Virus record (IMG/VR): IMGVR_UViG_3300030117_006961
Coordinates: 1 to 32,062 of that record
Direction: 5' to 3' (one strand)
Origin: a virus
Length of the DNA stretch: 32,062 nucleotides
Shown: positions 9,781 through 18,703 of the stretch, piece after piece
Position numbering within the stretch: position 1 is the stretch's first letter
Layout of the letters: every line of letters begins with the position of its first letter
The notes under the pieces: generated by a model
What the model was told of the DNA's origin: nothing
What the model saw: only the letters and a program-made list of their open reading frames with translations
Databases searched by the model: none
Program-made: the position numbers and the translations under genes

Positions 9781-9965
9781 TATATGTTTTTAAAAAACTT
9801 CTTTTTTTCTAATGTTAGCTTTTTAAAAACTAATTCTTTTGCCTCTTCTTCATTTCTAGCATCAAGAACAACCCTAATGTTACCATCGCCGGCATAAGGT
9901 TCTTTAAGACTAATTAAATAATAAAATCTTTTTAAATGATTACTTATGTAATATTGTCCTGGCAT
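9780..9965 (-). CDS. Small unknown protein in the tail operon
   Basis: This 61-residue protein is rich in Tyr and Lys. The ATG at 9965 is preferred over an upstream GTG at 9971 because AGG lies five bases before it. The ARNEEEAKELVFKKL segment suggests one helix after two strands. The stop overlaps the next start by one base, and the gene sits between the tail nozzle and the GNAT gene. I do not recognise a family. Its tight packing between real genes supports that it is expressed. Confidence 0.5.
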   Translation of the reverse strand: MPGQYYISNHLKRFYYLISLKEPYAGDGNIRVVLDARNEEEAKELVFKKLTLEKKKFFKNI

Positions 9966-9978
9966 AAACACCTATTTG

Positions 9979-12273
9979 TTATTTATCAAAAACAGTCAAT
10001 GTCGGATATATTGCTAATATAGACATAGGCAAAGGCTGGTCTTGTTGAAGAAAAATTGTCGCATCATTATCAAAACCACCATTAAATTCTATTTGTTTGT
10101 CACCGGTAAATAAACTTACCGCTTTATCCATTGAGTCAGCGGAAGATCGAAACGGTACGCGGTCAAGCTGTGAACTACTAGTTCCAACTTTTAAACCAAC
10201 TGTCCTATATAATCTTACAGTAACATCAGCAATTCTTTTAACTTTGCCTTGTGAACTTCCTATTGCTGAACCTCCATCAATTCGCAATGTTTCTAATTCA
10301 CTATTAAAAGGCAACCCTATGTGAACTTTTGTGGCAGATCGATCTAAGGTTATAGACCCACTACTTACCGTTTTATTTGGATGAGAGGAACCATTGGCAA
10401 GAACAGCAACCGTTTGACCTTCCAGGTGCGTTAAACCACTAATAACCGTTGCTGAACTCCCTGAATACGTTAAACCGCTATCGACAAAAAATGCATCCTC
10501 TATATCTGTACCAAAATCAAAATTTGATAAATATTCTACATATCGTTTTGTAGCACCGCCTATTGTTCTTTTAACAATAACCCACACTTGATCTTCATCT
10601 AAATCACCAGGGATGGTTGCAACACTTTCAACAACCGCATCACCACTTCCAAACACTCCGCCAATAATGTGCCTATGCCAGGCAACAACTTGCTCTTCTC
10701 TTCGATAGGTCATACACGCTAATTGACCATCTGCTCGCACACACCAGGCAACAGAGTCAGGTTCTTGCTGGTAAGCCATTTCTGTTATGCCGCCAGCTGT
10801 AATATGTTCTGCTAATATTGTCATATCAGGAGCAGAAAAAGCATTAACGTCATTACTAAAAATCATTTCGCGAATTTTTCGTTTTGCTCTTTGAACAAAT
10901 AGGACAGCATTCCCAACTTGCATAGGCTGAATGTTTGAAGACCCATAAGTAGTTTGCTGTTTAATTTGGGTATTAGTCGGCGTTAATGGCTCATCTTGAC
11001 CTGATGCACGAACAATAAATTCACCACCAGACGTTCCAACTATTAACTGTTGAATAGATGATAAATATCGTATGACATTAACCTGGTTAGATCCAATTGT
11101 ATAAACTAATGCGCTTGTATTATCAGTTCCGCTTTCAAAATTTTCAAAATCACCAGATTGACTAAAAAATAATGTTTGCGGTTGTGTTGCTGTTCCACCT
11201 ATGACGAGCCTTTGCTCATAAAATGCCACAGTACGACCAAATCCGGTTGTGGTGCTAAATGCTCCTAATGCCCATTTATCATCACCATTTGTATTATAAA
11301 CAGCACCGGTAATTGTAACACTTTGCCCCGCCGCCTCACTAACCAAATCAACAGCTGGTGCAAATGTCATTGTTGAATCAGTTAAACTAACAATTAATCG
11401 TTTTGTTCCATTGTTAGCGCTGGTGGAAAACCCACTAACATCAACATACATTCCTTCTTCAAAACCTTCATCAATAAACTGCGCGCCGGTATCTTCAATA
11501 CGATCATTATGAGCAAGTCCGGTTGAACTTGGATCTCCTTCATGCGCGCTTAAAGTTGTTGCCGTATATGTTGGCATTAATTCTGCTCGACCATCGACCA
11601 GGGTTTGAACAGTTGCTGTAACAGTGGTGGTATTTGTATAAGCTGTTATTTTAACAAAACCTTTATACAATTTTATTAAGCGCCCAACATCTGTTGCTGC
11701 AAAAGGCGTATGTCCGGTAGCTGTGATAGTTACTGATCCGGTTAAAGCACTTGATGATAAAAAATCATCGCGCACTGTATTTCTATCCATAAAAGCACCG
11801 CGCAACAAAGATACTTCTGTTAATGTCCAGGCATTATGATCTGTCCGGGTTAACTTTCGTAAATTGTAACTTGGATGAACCAGATACATAACATCACCGG
11901 TTTGCGCAAATTTAATTTCACTCAGATCAGCGGTAGTATACGGTGATGAAATTTCATAAGCACTAGAAGACCCGCTTGCTAATATAACACCACCATCTTT
12001 ATAAAATCGAATATAAGTATTTCCAAATTCCAGGATATACGATTGTGTCACATTAAACTGAAATGGAATAAGTCGTGTTTGGGCTGAACTAGTTTTTACC
12101 TCACTTACAAATTTTGTTCCTGGCCTTCGCGTTAACCCACCATGAGGCTGAACTAAAAAATTTTCCAGGGAAGTTGCCCCATTTGCATACCGCCCTAAAT
12201 CTGTTCGACCATATAAACGCGGAGATAATTCACCAGCTGTGAAATTAACCTTCGCATCTGTAATTTTTGCCAT
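9979..12273 (-). CDS. Tail tubular protein B / nozzle (T7 gp12-like)
   Basis: The 764-residue product begins with the strongly conserved pattern of podoviral nozzle proteins: NFTAGELSPRLYGR (residues 9-22), then SLENFLVQPHGGLTRRPGTKF. The rest is beta-rich, with further family-like segments such as YEQRLVIGG, LFFSQSGDFENF and GGEFIVRASG. It forms the tip of the short tail that carries DNA to the cell surface and works with the adaptor encoded immediately upstream, one base away. The length is close to T7 gp12 (794 residues). Confidence 0.9.
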   Translation of the reverse strand: MAKITDAKVNFTAGELSPRLYGRTDLGRYANGATSLENFLVQPHGGLTRRPGTKFVSEVKTSSAQTRLIPFQFNVTQSYILEFGNTYIRFYKDGGVILASGSSSAYEISSPYTTADLSEIKFAQTGDVMYLVHPSYNLRKLTRTDHNAWTLTEVSLLRGAFMDRNTVRDDFLSSSALTGSVTITATGHTPFAATDVGRLIKLYKGFVKITAYTNTTTVTATVQTLVDGRAELMPTYTATTLSAHEGDPSSTGLAHNDRIEDTGAQFIDEGFEEGMYVDVSGFSTSANNGTKRLIVSLTDSTMTFAPAVDLVSEAAGQSVTITGAVYNTNGDDKWALGAFSTTTGFGRTVAFYEQRLVIGGTATQPQTLFFSQSGDFENFESGTDNTSALVYTIGSNQVNVIRYLSSIQQLIVGTSGGEFIVRASGQDEPLTPTNTQIKQQTTYGSSNIQPMQVGNAVLFVQRAKRKIREMIFSNDVNAFSAPDMTILAEHITAGGITEMAYQQEPDSVAWCVRADGQLACMTYRREEQVVAWHRHIIGGVFGSGDAVVESVATIPGDLDEDQVWVIVKRTIGGATKRYVEYLSNFDFGTDIEDAFFVDSGLTYSGSSATVISGLTHLEGQTVAVLANGSSHPNKTVSSGSITLDRSATKVHIGLPFNSELETLRIDGGSAIGSSQGKVKRIADVTVRLYRTVGLKVGTSSSQLDRVPFRSSADSMDKAVSLFTGDKQIEFNGGFDNDATIFLQQDQPLPMSILAIYPTLTVFDK

Positions 12274-12864
12274 CTAAAACCTCGATGCAATAAACAAATC
12301 ACCTTCTTGATATGTTTTATCAGTAAGGTTAGTAATGTTATCAGGTGTTCCTTCTGTAGCATCAACAAAACGCGCCTCGCGTATTTTACTATCATATTGA
12401 CGCTCTAATTGCTGTGTTAGGTTTGTGCTATTAACCAGGGCATAACTAATGTCCGCTGCAAGCCTGGCTGCAATTGTCTCCATTAATAATTGATCATATA
12501 AATTAACATCTAAAATTCTAGCAACGTAAATTAATTTAATTGTACTTTCATTGCATAAGATTTTGCGACCTTCAATAGTATGAACGGTATCATTATCTTG
12601 TAAGCGTAAAACTCGTAAACAATAAGGATCGGTTGGTAAAGTAAATTGATAAGAATAATCAAATGCGGGTGTTGTGGTATCCGCTGTAAGAGAAACCCTG
12701 GTTATTAGACTGTTCCAGGGATGCGAGCGGAAAACAGCATCTCTAATGAAAGCATATCTTTGATTGCAAATTCTTGCAGCCTTAGAATCTTCGGTTAAAT
12801 TTAAAATATTGGAGGCGCCAATTAAATTTAATGCCGAATTACATATTTCAACTTCTGATGCCAT
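12274..12864 (-). CDS. Tail tubular protein A / adaptor (T7 gp11-like)
   Basis: This 196-residue protein starts SEVEICNSALNLIGASNI and continues ARICNQRYAFIRDAVFRSHPWN, a recognisable signature of gp11-type adaptors (known motif: a helix bundle that joins portal ring and nozzle). Length matches T7 gp11 (196 residues). It is followed immediately by the nozzle gene. The ribosome-binding site is AGAGGGGAAAATGG-like at about 12865-12875 on the minus strand. Confidence 0.9.
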   Translation of the reverse strand: MASEVEICNSALNLIGASNILNLTEDSKAARICNQRYAFIRDAVFRSHPWNSLITRVSLTADTTTPAFDYSYQFTLPTDPYCLRVLRLQDNDTVHTIEGRKILCNESTIKLIYVARILDVNLYDQLLMETIAARLAADISYALVNSTNLTQQLERQYDSKIREARFVDATEGTPDNITNLTDKTYQEGDLFIASRF

Positions 12865-12881
12865 TTTCCCCTCTCTGTTAT

Positions 12882-13346
12882 TTAATCAACAACATAATAC
12901 ATTGTTAACTCAATGGTTCCGGTTCCAGCTGCTCCCGCAAGAACAACAGTGATTGGAATACCATCTTCATTAGCATCAACAACACTGTTTTTACCTAATG
13001 CGGATGTTGCCGCAATATCAACAGTTGTGATGCTAGTAGATGCCGCTGCTGCTTTATATTCATCAACATCTAAAGCAACCGCAGTACCAGCTGAGTTTGT
13101 ATAGGCAGCGTGACCAACGGATAATGTTGTACTACTACCTAATGCATCATGCACTAATTCACCACTAAGGATTCTTGCTCCATTAGGTAAATTAAACATT
13201 TCAATGACGTCACCAGCAGATAAACTTGATGCCTCATATGATGCATAAGCTATACGAACTCTGCCGCTTAATTCATTGGGTTTAATAAACTCTTTTGGAG
13301 TGTTTTGATCCCATTTGGTTTTTTGAACTGAATAAACTGTAGCCAT
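12882..13346 (-). CDS. Small beta-rich virion protein, possible head decoration
   Basis: The 154-residue product lies directly after the capsid gene, 10 bases away, and before the tail adaptor. It is Ala/Ser/Thr-rich with many short beta segments (RVRIAYASYEAS, SAGDVIEMFNLPNGARILSGELVHD, STTLSVGHAAY) and ends TIELTMYYVVD. The pattern of a temperature-like profile of alternating strands without charged clusters is typical of capsid decoration or minor structural proteins in marine podoviruses. The role is inferred from position and composition. Confidence 0.55.
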   Translation of the reverse strand: MATVYSVQKTKWDQNTPKEFIKPNELSGRVRIAYASYEASSLSAGDVIEMFNLPNGARILSGELVHDALGSSTTLSVGHAAYTNSAGTAVALDVDEYKAAAASTSITTVDIAATSALGKNSVVDANEDGIPITVVLAGAAGTGTIELTMYYVVD

Positions 13347-13356
13347 TTTCTATCTC

Positions 13357-14217
13357 CTATTCTGAACAAGCTATTTCAATTACTTTTGCCTCTTCCATTC
13401 TTGTACTTCCAATGGTCTGGCAATAGTAAACTTGAGTTGAATAGGACTTATCGGCACGCTCATCAATTTTGGCGTTTGGTTCTTTCCCAACAGCCAATTT
13501 CATTCCGTCTTGCGCCCAGGCAAACACTCTTCTGTCGCTGTTGCTATCAACCGGTAAACGGTTAGTAACCACAAATCTAAATCCAACGAAATCTGAAATG
13601 AGTCCCTGGCTTAAGGCACGAACCGTATTGTAGTCCGCCGATGTGACAGTTGTGTTATTTAACAGATCAGAAATCTGTTTTGGTGAACAAGCAATAAATC
13701 TTGGAATTGATGGATCAACAGAACTTTCATCAAGTTTCTGTTTTGCCTCAACCAATTTAGCAATGGTTAAACCAGCACTTCCATGAGCAATTTTATTGCC
13801 AGCTGGAAATGATGTTGATGTAGAACCATCTTTACCGGTTTGGGCTGTTCCATAAAAAGCCGCTATTATTACGTCATCCATTGCCCTACCCATAGCAGCT
13901 GCTGCTGCTCTAGCGTAAGTTGAAGTTGGATCGACTAAAAGTCTTACCTTATCTTGAGTATCAACCAGATCCGCGTATTCATAATCAGATAATGTAACCA
14001 TTCTGCGCGAATGTGGGGTTTCTACTAAAGGTGTATCGGCGTGCCGTGACGTTCTTAAAACTGCCGCAGCGGAACCAACTTGATCAAAAAATGCTTTTTC
14101 ACCATTGACTGTTTCTACATCCACAGTGGAACGTAAAAGACTGCCCATTTGCTGACTTAGCATTTGAATGTTTGCTGAAAATTGGTTCACAAACGCTGTT
14201 GTTATTTGCGTAGATAT
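13357..14217 (-). CDS. Major capsid protein, apparent AUA start
   Basis: The protein carries the pattern of a podoviral major capsid family: TAFVNQFSANIQMLSQQMGSLLR at the N-terminus, TLSDYEYADLVDTQDKVRLLVDP, AMGRAMDDVIIAAFYG and a C-terminal YCQTIGSTRMEEAKVIEI. It builds the icosahedral shell with the scaffold encoded upstream. The first standard start in frame is a GTG at 14190, but that would cut the conserved TAFV start and has no ribosome-binding site. An AGGAG at 14230-14226 is exactly eight bases from an in-frame ATA at 14217, giving a 286-residue protein beginning (M)STQITTAFV. I therefore place the start at the ATA; a sequencing change of ATG to ATA is the other explanation. Confidence 0.85.
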   Translation of the reverse strand: MSTQITTAFVNQFSANIQMLSQQMGSLLRSTVDVETVNGEKAFFDQVGSAAAVLRTSRHADTPLVETPHSRRMVTLSDYEYADLVDTQDKVRLLVDPTSTYARAAAAAMGRAMDDVIIAAFYGTAQTGKDGSTSTSFPAGNKIAHGSAGLTIAKLVEAKQKLDESSVDPSIPRFIACSPKQISDLLNNTTVTSADYNTVRALSQGLISDFVGFRFVVTNRLPVDSNSDRRVFAWAQDGMKLAVGKEPNAKIDERADKSYSTQVYYCQTIGSTRMEEAKVIEIACSE

Positions 14218-14338
14218 TGCAAAATCTCCTATTTAAAAATTAAAGTTAAAGTGAAATTTCGCGTACTTATCCTTTTAAGGGGTAAACTATTGGTTAAGCC
14301 AATTACTCTAGCTTTACGTTAAGCTAACGCTAAAGGGG
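14218..14338 (-). promoter_or_regulatory. Capsid gene leader with Shine-Dalgarno and small hairpins
   Basis: This 121-base gap holds the strong AGGAG of the capsid gene (14226-14230, read on the minus strand). It also contains two small inverted repeats, TAGCTT/AAGCTA with a six-base loop and ATTGG/CCAAT with a five-base loop. There is no T-run, so these look like mRNA leader structure rather than a terminator. High capsid expression would fit a stable leader here. Confidence 0.35.
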
Positions 14339-14509
14339 CTATTTTGTCTTATTAGCCTTATCTCCAGATTTATTCACCTTGGTAGATTCTTTTTCATGAA
14401 TCCATTCAAGGTAACTTTTTGCAAGTCCAACCGGATCTTTAATTGTATTTACAGATCCATAGCTGACCGCTAATTTTAAACACTCTAGGCGTAATTCTTT
14501 ATCATCCAT
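14339..14509 (-). CDS. Small acidic/basic protein between scaffold and capsid genes
   Basis: This 56-residue protein begins MDDKELRLECLKLAV, continues DPVGLAKSYLEWIHEK, and ends in a Lys-rich tail. Its ATG overlaps the last codons of the scaffold gene by eight bases, which points to translational coupling. The pattern of an N-terminal ELRLECLKLA helix and a short YLEWI helix resembles small proteins found beside scaffold genes in related podoviruses. The function is unknown. Confidence 0.55.
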   Translation of the reverse strand: MDDKELRLECLKLAVSYGSVNTIKDPVGLAKSYLEWIHEKESTKVNKSGDKANKTK

Positions 14510-15320
14510 GTAATAAACTCCTTAATCGTAATACTTCTTGGACATCATTGTCATGTTGAGGATTCATTTTATCCCAATACGCTGTACCTGGGGCTGTCAT
14601 TCGCGCAATAGTTGTTTGAATATCGGTGTTACTCATGCCAGGCTCACTATCACGACCGCTAAAACTGTCTTCACCCATTTTTTCATGCATAAATGCTCCA
14701 ATTTTAGCAAATAATCTTATAAGCTGCTCATTATCACCAATTTTGGTTCCATTGCCCAAATCTAAATCAATCAATTCCTTTTCACCAAATTGATCAACAA
14801 CTTCATTAGCTTGCTGCATATTTCGTTCATATGCATCACCCCAATCTTTTCGTAACGCTGTTTCCGTTTTTACCTGGGATTGTTGTGTTTCTTCTGCTGT
14901 TTTTGTAGTCCAATCGCTGACCATAGAATTATATTCTGTTAATAACATTTGGGCTTGGCGGTTATTTAATCCCGCATTAAAAGCCATCTCTTTAAATCGC
15001 TTTACATTTTCATCAACAGCCCCTTCACCAGGATCTATTTCATAACCATCCGTACTGTCTGGTCTTCCTAGCTTAGTGTAAACATTAGCCCAATCGGATT
15101 CATTAGCCCAAGACCCAGGAATAGCAATTTTATCTGCTCCAACCATTTTTTGAGCGTTAACTAATGATTTGGCCATGCCATTAATATCTTTATAGCTGGC
15201 AAGGGCTGGGTTTGTTTTAAGATCATCTTCTAAATGATCTCTAAAATTAAATTCTACGACATTTTCAGACGGTGCTTGTCCGCTTTCCGGGGCATCCGCT
15301 ACCTGGTCTTCAGCCATCAA
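14502..15320 (-). CDS. Capsid scaffolding protein
   Basis: The 272-residue product lies between portal and capsid genes, the standard place for the scaffold. It is very acidic, with an N-terminal disordered region and NPALASYKDINGMAKSLVNAQKMVGADKI (about residues 38-66), followed by GRPDSTDGYEI and AGLNNRQAQMLLTEY, a pattern I recognise from podoviral scaffolds. It guides shell assembly and is lost from the mature head. Length is close to T7 gp9 (307 residues). Confidence 0.8.
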   Translation of the reverse strand: MMAEDQVADAPESGQAPSENVVEFNFRDHLEDDLKTNPALASYKDINGMAKSLVNAQKMVGADKIAIPGSWANESDWANVYTKLGRPDSTDGYEIDPGEGAVDENVKRFKEMAFNAGLNNRQAQMLLTEYNSMVSDWTTKTAEETQQSQVKTETALRKDWGDAYERNMQQANEVVDQFGEKELIDLDLGNGTKIGDNEQLIRLFAKIGAFMHEKMGEDSFSGRDSEPGMSNTDIQTTIARMTAPGTAYWDKMNPQHDNDVQEVLRLRSLLHG

Positions 15321-15534
15321 TATTCTCCTCTATAAGTTTAGTGTCAGTAATCATGCGATGAATAAATATAAGAACTGACCGCTGCCCTTCCCTATAAATA
15401 GTTTCATCGCTATTAGGAACATACGATGTTGATTCCATATTAAATCGTTTTCCTAAATCTTCTAAAATTTTTTCTCCTTCAGAACTTTTAAAAAGTTGTT
15501 TGTAAATTTCTTTATACTGTTGTGGCGTCAACAT
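15310..15534 (-). CDS. Bbp19-like small head-region protein
   Basis: This 74-residue protein has the short pattern YKQLFKSSEGEKILEDLGKRF followed by YREGQRSVLIFIHRMI, typical of the Bbp19 family of small phage proteins encoded next to portal genes. It overlaps the portal gene by 23 bases at its start and the scaffold gene by 11 at its end. A role in head assembly is inferred from position; no biochemical function is known to me. Confidence 0.65.
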   Translation of the reverse strand: MLTPQQYKEIYKQLFKSSEGEKILEDLGKRFNMESTSYVPNSDETIYREGQRSVLIFIHRMITDTKLIEENIDG

Positions 15535-17200
15535 CTTCTAATCCTTCTGCTATTGCCGCTTTACCATCCGGTGATAAATTATCAAGAGCATTAAGTGCCG
15601 GCGCACCTTCACCCGCCGCTTTTGCCATTTCAGCGCCTTGCTGCATCTGTTGCATTTGTGCCTCTTGTGCCTGGCGCTGTTCGCGTAATTGCGCAACTTG
15701 CTGTTCACCTCTAACAACTGTTGCCGGAATATTAGTAACCTTAATAATATGCTGGGCTAATCCATCCATATCCAGGTAATCGACAACACTTGGATCGACT
15801 TGCATTAATGGCGCTAAGAACTGAAATAATTGCATGGCGCTTTGAACATCTCCAGAACGCTGTGCTTTTGCTAATGGTGATACATATTCAATATCAATCT
15901 CACCATTTTGCATAAAATCCGGTGCTGGAGCAAACATCTTATTTCTAGCTAATAAATTAAATGTTCGATTAACTAACGGATGTAAAAGTTCCGCCTGGAG
16001 TCTTCCCAGGGCTGGCGCTAACAAGCGCATTTTTTCTTCCGTTCTTTGAATAACTTCTGTTGCCGTCATATTTGGACTATTGCCCAGGATTAATTGATCA
16101 ACATAAAACGCCGCACGAATTGCCTGGCGTCTTTGTTCTAGCATTTCTTGCCCAATAGGATTATTACCGCCAATATTTAATGGCTCAATTCTATCTCTTG
16201 TTCCACTTCGGTAAAAATTTAATCCCCCAGGAATTGTTCTTACCGGCAAATGGAACCCATCATCTGGAACCATTAGTGGCGGATGAATATGCAGCTGGGC
16301 GGCGCGAATTGTCACTTCAGACATCTTATTTAACATTTTCGTATCACTCAAGCTGTTCATGGCGGGAGATCTTCCATAACCCACCTCGAAGGAGGCTTTA
16401 AGGTATCTCGGCGATACATATGCATTTTCCATATAACCGCCCTCACTTAATATAATCTTATCTTCCGGATCTAAATAAATAGAGGCATACGGCATATTTA
16501 ATGAATCAACTTTATTAACATCGCGATCATTACGCGGCATAACAACATGAACTAATTTAACCATTTCATGTGGGTCTTCTTTTAAAACCTTGGCAATATT
16601 TTTGCCTATCTTGTCTTCACCAAATTGTTTGGCAGCTGCCCTGGCAGACATTTTAAACTCACGGTATACGGTATCAACCCGCCCCTGGTCATCTTCCGCT
16701 AAATAACATTCCGCTATGTGCCTGGTGCTATATCGTAATAAACTCGACCACCCATCACCCTTCTCAGGTTTTTGTGCATCTATAAACATTACCGCTGTAC
16801 CAAATGTTACCAGGTCAGAATATAATTCATGAATTGCCTCATGAAAATTTGACCGGTGAATTTCCTGGTACATAATATCCGTTGCACTTTGCAGCCACTC
16901 TTTAGCCTGGTCATCGCTATCAAATTCATCATTAGTAAATCGTAAATGGAACCAGGGCGTACTCGCATTAGTCAACATTCCATGTAATGACGCCGCCATT
17001 AATTCTGCGGCATGAATTGCCGTGCCATCATAAATTAATTCGGTGCGCTTATCACCAGCAGTACGTTTTTTTGTAATGTCCGCTTTTCTTGGAACTATAA
17101 AGTCCGCAATATCTTGCCAATGCGACTCCCAATTAGAGCGCTGCTGCTGCAAAGATGAAAATCGTTTTAAAAGCGTTACCGCTTGTTTATCTATACTCAT
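15512..17200 (-). CDS. Portal protein (T7 gp8-like head-tail connector)
   Basis: This 562-residue protein starts with the typical portal pattern LLKRFSSLQQQRSNWESHWQDIADFIVPRK, then TELIYDGTAIHAAELMAASLHGMLTNASTPWFHL. Later come DTKMLNKMSEVTIRAAQLHIHPPLMVPDDG and SPNMTATEVIQRTEEKMRLLAPALGRLQAELL. These are conserved in podoviral portals, which form the 12-subunit ring through which DNA enters and leaves the head. The C-terminal 60 residues are Gln/Glu/Met-rich and likely helical. It lies directly after the terminase large-subunit gene and a small proline-rich ORF. Confidence 0.93.
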   Translation of the reverse strand: MSIDKQAVTLLKRFSSLQQQRSNWESHWQDIADFIVPRKADITKKRTAGDKRTELIYDGTAIHAAELMAASLHGMLTNASTPWFHLRFTNDEFDSDDQAKEWLQSATDIMYQEIHRSNFHEAIHELYSDLVTFGTAVMFIDAQKPEKGDGWSSLLRYSTRHIAECYLAEDDQGRVDTVYREFKMSARAAAKQFGEDKIGKNIAKVLKEDPHEMVKLVHVVMPRNDRDVNKVDSLNMPYASIYLDPEDKIILSEGGYMENAYVSPRYLKASFEVGYGRSPAMNSLSDTKMLNKMSEVTIRAAQLHIHPPLMVPDDGFHLPVRTIPGGLNFYRSGTRDRIEPLNIGGNNPIGQEMLEQRRQAIRAAFYVDQLILGNSPNMTATEVIQRTEEKMRLLAPALGRLQAELLHPLVNRTFNLLARNKMFAPAPDFMQNGEIDIEYVSPLAKAQRSGDVQSAMQLFQFLAPLMQVDPSVVDYLDMDGLAQHIIKVTNIPATVVRGEQQVAQLREQRQAQEAQMQQMQQGAEMAKAAGEGAPALNALDNLSPDGKAAIAEGLEDVDATTV

Positions 17201-17415
17201 TTAAGTTTATTCTGCCCTAATAATGTTGGAACATTTGTTGGCGCCTCGCTTAAGAGACCTTGACCACCGGTAACTATTGATGCGGCTTGCCCTTTTTTCT
17301 GCGCATTAATATCTTCGGTACGTTTTGTCTCTTTTACTTGCGCTGGTGTAATAACCGGGCGTGCTGGAGGTGGCGGCGGCGGGGGAGGTGGTTTGCGACT
17401 TCGCATAAATCCCAT
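17197..17415 (-). CDS. Small proline-rich protein between terminase and portal
   Basis: This 72-residue protein has nine prolines in a row at residues 9-17, preceded by a basic start (MGFMRSRK). The rest is polar and probably disordered, ending VPTLLGQNKLK. The stop overlaps the portal start by four bases. Proline-rich small ORFs at this place are seen in other podoviruses. The function is unknown. Confidence 0.6.
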   Translation of the reverse strand: MGFMRSRKPPPPPPPPPARPVITPAQVKETKRTEDINAQKKGQAASIVTGGQGLLSEAPTNVPTLLGQNKLK

Positions 17416-17416
17416 G

Positions 17417-18703
17417 TTAGGCTCCTATAAGTTGATTAAAAGGGTTATAATCCATATTCGCTAATCGTTGCGGCGGTCTTCCATCTGTTTTTGTTTCTTT
17501 AATACCAATTGCCATATATCTCCAGGCATCCGAATAATGCGATGACCAATCATGTACGGGGCTTGTACGAAACGCTCTATTTTTTTCATTATATGCTCGG
17601 TGATAATGACGTAATGCATCCAATAAATCCTTGCATTTTTCTTTATCAAACCAACAACGCGGAATAATAATCTGTCCAGCATGAATACCATCCTCTAACG
17701 GTAATTTCGGTACAACACGAAAATTTAATCCTAAATCCCAGGCTATCTCTCTTCGAGATTTGCCGGTGCCTAATTCACGAACTTCAATGTCATGCGGTGC
17801 AAAATGCTCCCCATACAAATAATTCTTTTTCTGTAAAACACTGACATAATGCGGCAAACCTTGCCCACGCGATTCATAACAATCAATCACATGAATTGCG
17901 CGCCCAACCGATTGCGTAAAAATAATAGCTGTTGAATCACCAACACCTAAATCCCACCAGGTATCAACCTTTACCCTTGGCTCATAAGGTACATTACTTA
18001 TTCTGCCATCCTCTTGCGCCTTTTCTAACTCTTTTCCATAAATCGAACCGGGAACATTCGCAACCCAGCTGCATTCATATTCCTGGGCATACTGATCGGA
18101 TGTCATCGTTTCCCTGGCACTGTCTAATTCTTCTTCATCAACAATCCCCGTTTCTGATGCCTTGTGTATCGCTGTTAACCACCCTTCACTATGCAATGAC
18201 TGCTCATACAATTCAAAAAACATATTCTGCCCTTTGGGTGTACCAACAAAATAACAAAACCCTTTCCGATCTGATAATGCCGGGCGTATGACCTCAGGGA
18301 AAACACTCTCCGGCATATCAGCAACCTCATCCATGAAACATCCATCTAAATAAATGCCTCGCAATGAGTCCGGATTTTCTGCTCCTAAAAGACTAATCCT
18401 TGCGCCATTGGGGAGGTCACAGCGCAATTCTGTCTCATGAAACTTTACATCCGGTATCTTCCCCGAAAATACTTTAATATAATCCCAGGCAACGCTCTTA
18501 GCCTGGCGGTATGTCGGTGCTAAATAAGCATACCGGGGGTTGGGCTTATCACACAATATTGCAGCCCGTAATAGATGGTTAACTGCCATCACTGTCTTGC
18601 CCATCCTTCGATGACAAACAATAACGCCCCACCTATGATTATCCAAAGAATCATGCAACTCTTGCTGCAAGGGTCTTGGAGAATATGGAATAACAATCTG
18701 CAT
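17417..18703 (-). CDS. terL: Terminase large subunit
   Basis: The 428-residue product is the packaging motor. The ATPase half has a Walker A (HRRMGKT, residues 31-37), a Walker B (GCFMDE, 121-126, with E126 as the catalytic Glu) and the coupling motif GTPKGQ. The nuclease half shows DTWWDLGVGDSTAI (about residue 250) and an Asp-rich C-terminal HDWSSHYSDAWRY, the RNase H-like metal site. The ATG at 18703 follows an AAGGAGAG 14 bases upstream, a long spacing. It pairs with the TerS-like gene at 19494-19925, but three small genes including an HNH protein lie between them. Confidence 0.95.
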   Translation of the reverse strand: MQIVIPYSPRPLQQELHDSLDNHRWGVIVCHRRMGKTVMAVNHLLRAAILCDKPNPRYAYLAPTYRQAKSVAWDYIKVFSGKIPDVKFHETELRCDLPNGARISLLGAENPDSLRGIYLDGCFMDEVADMPESVFPEVIRPALSDRKGFCYFVGTPKGQNMFFELYEQSLHSEGWLTAIHKASETGIVDEEELDSARETMTSDQYAQEYECSWVANVPGSIYGKELEKAQEDGRISNVPYEPRVKVDTWWDLGVGDSTAIIFTQSVGRAIHVIDCYESRGQGLPHYVSVLQKKNYLYGEHFAPHDIEVRELGTGKSRREIAWDLGLNFRVVPKLPLEDGIHAGQIIIPRCWFDKEKCKDLLDALRHYHRAYNEKNRAFRTSPVHDWSSHYSDAWRYMAIGIKETKTDGRPPQRLANMDYNPFNQLIGA

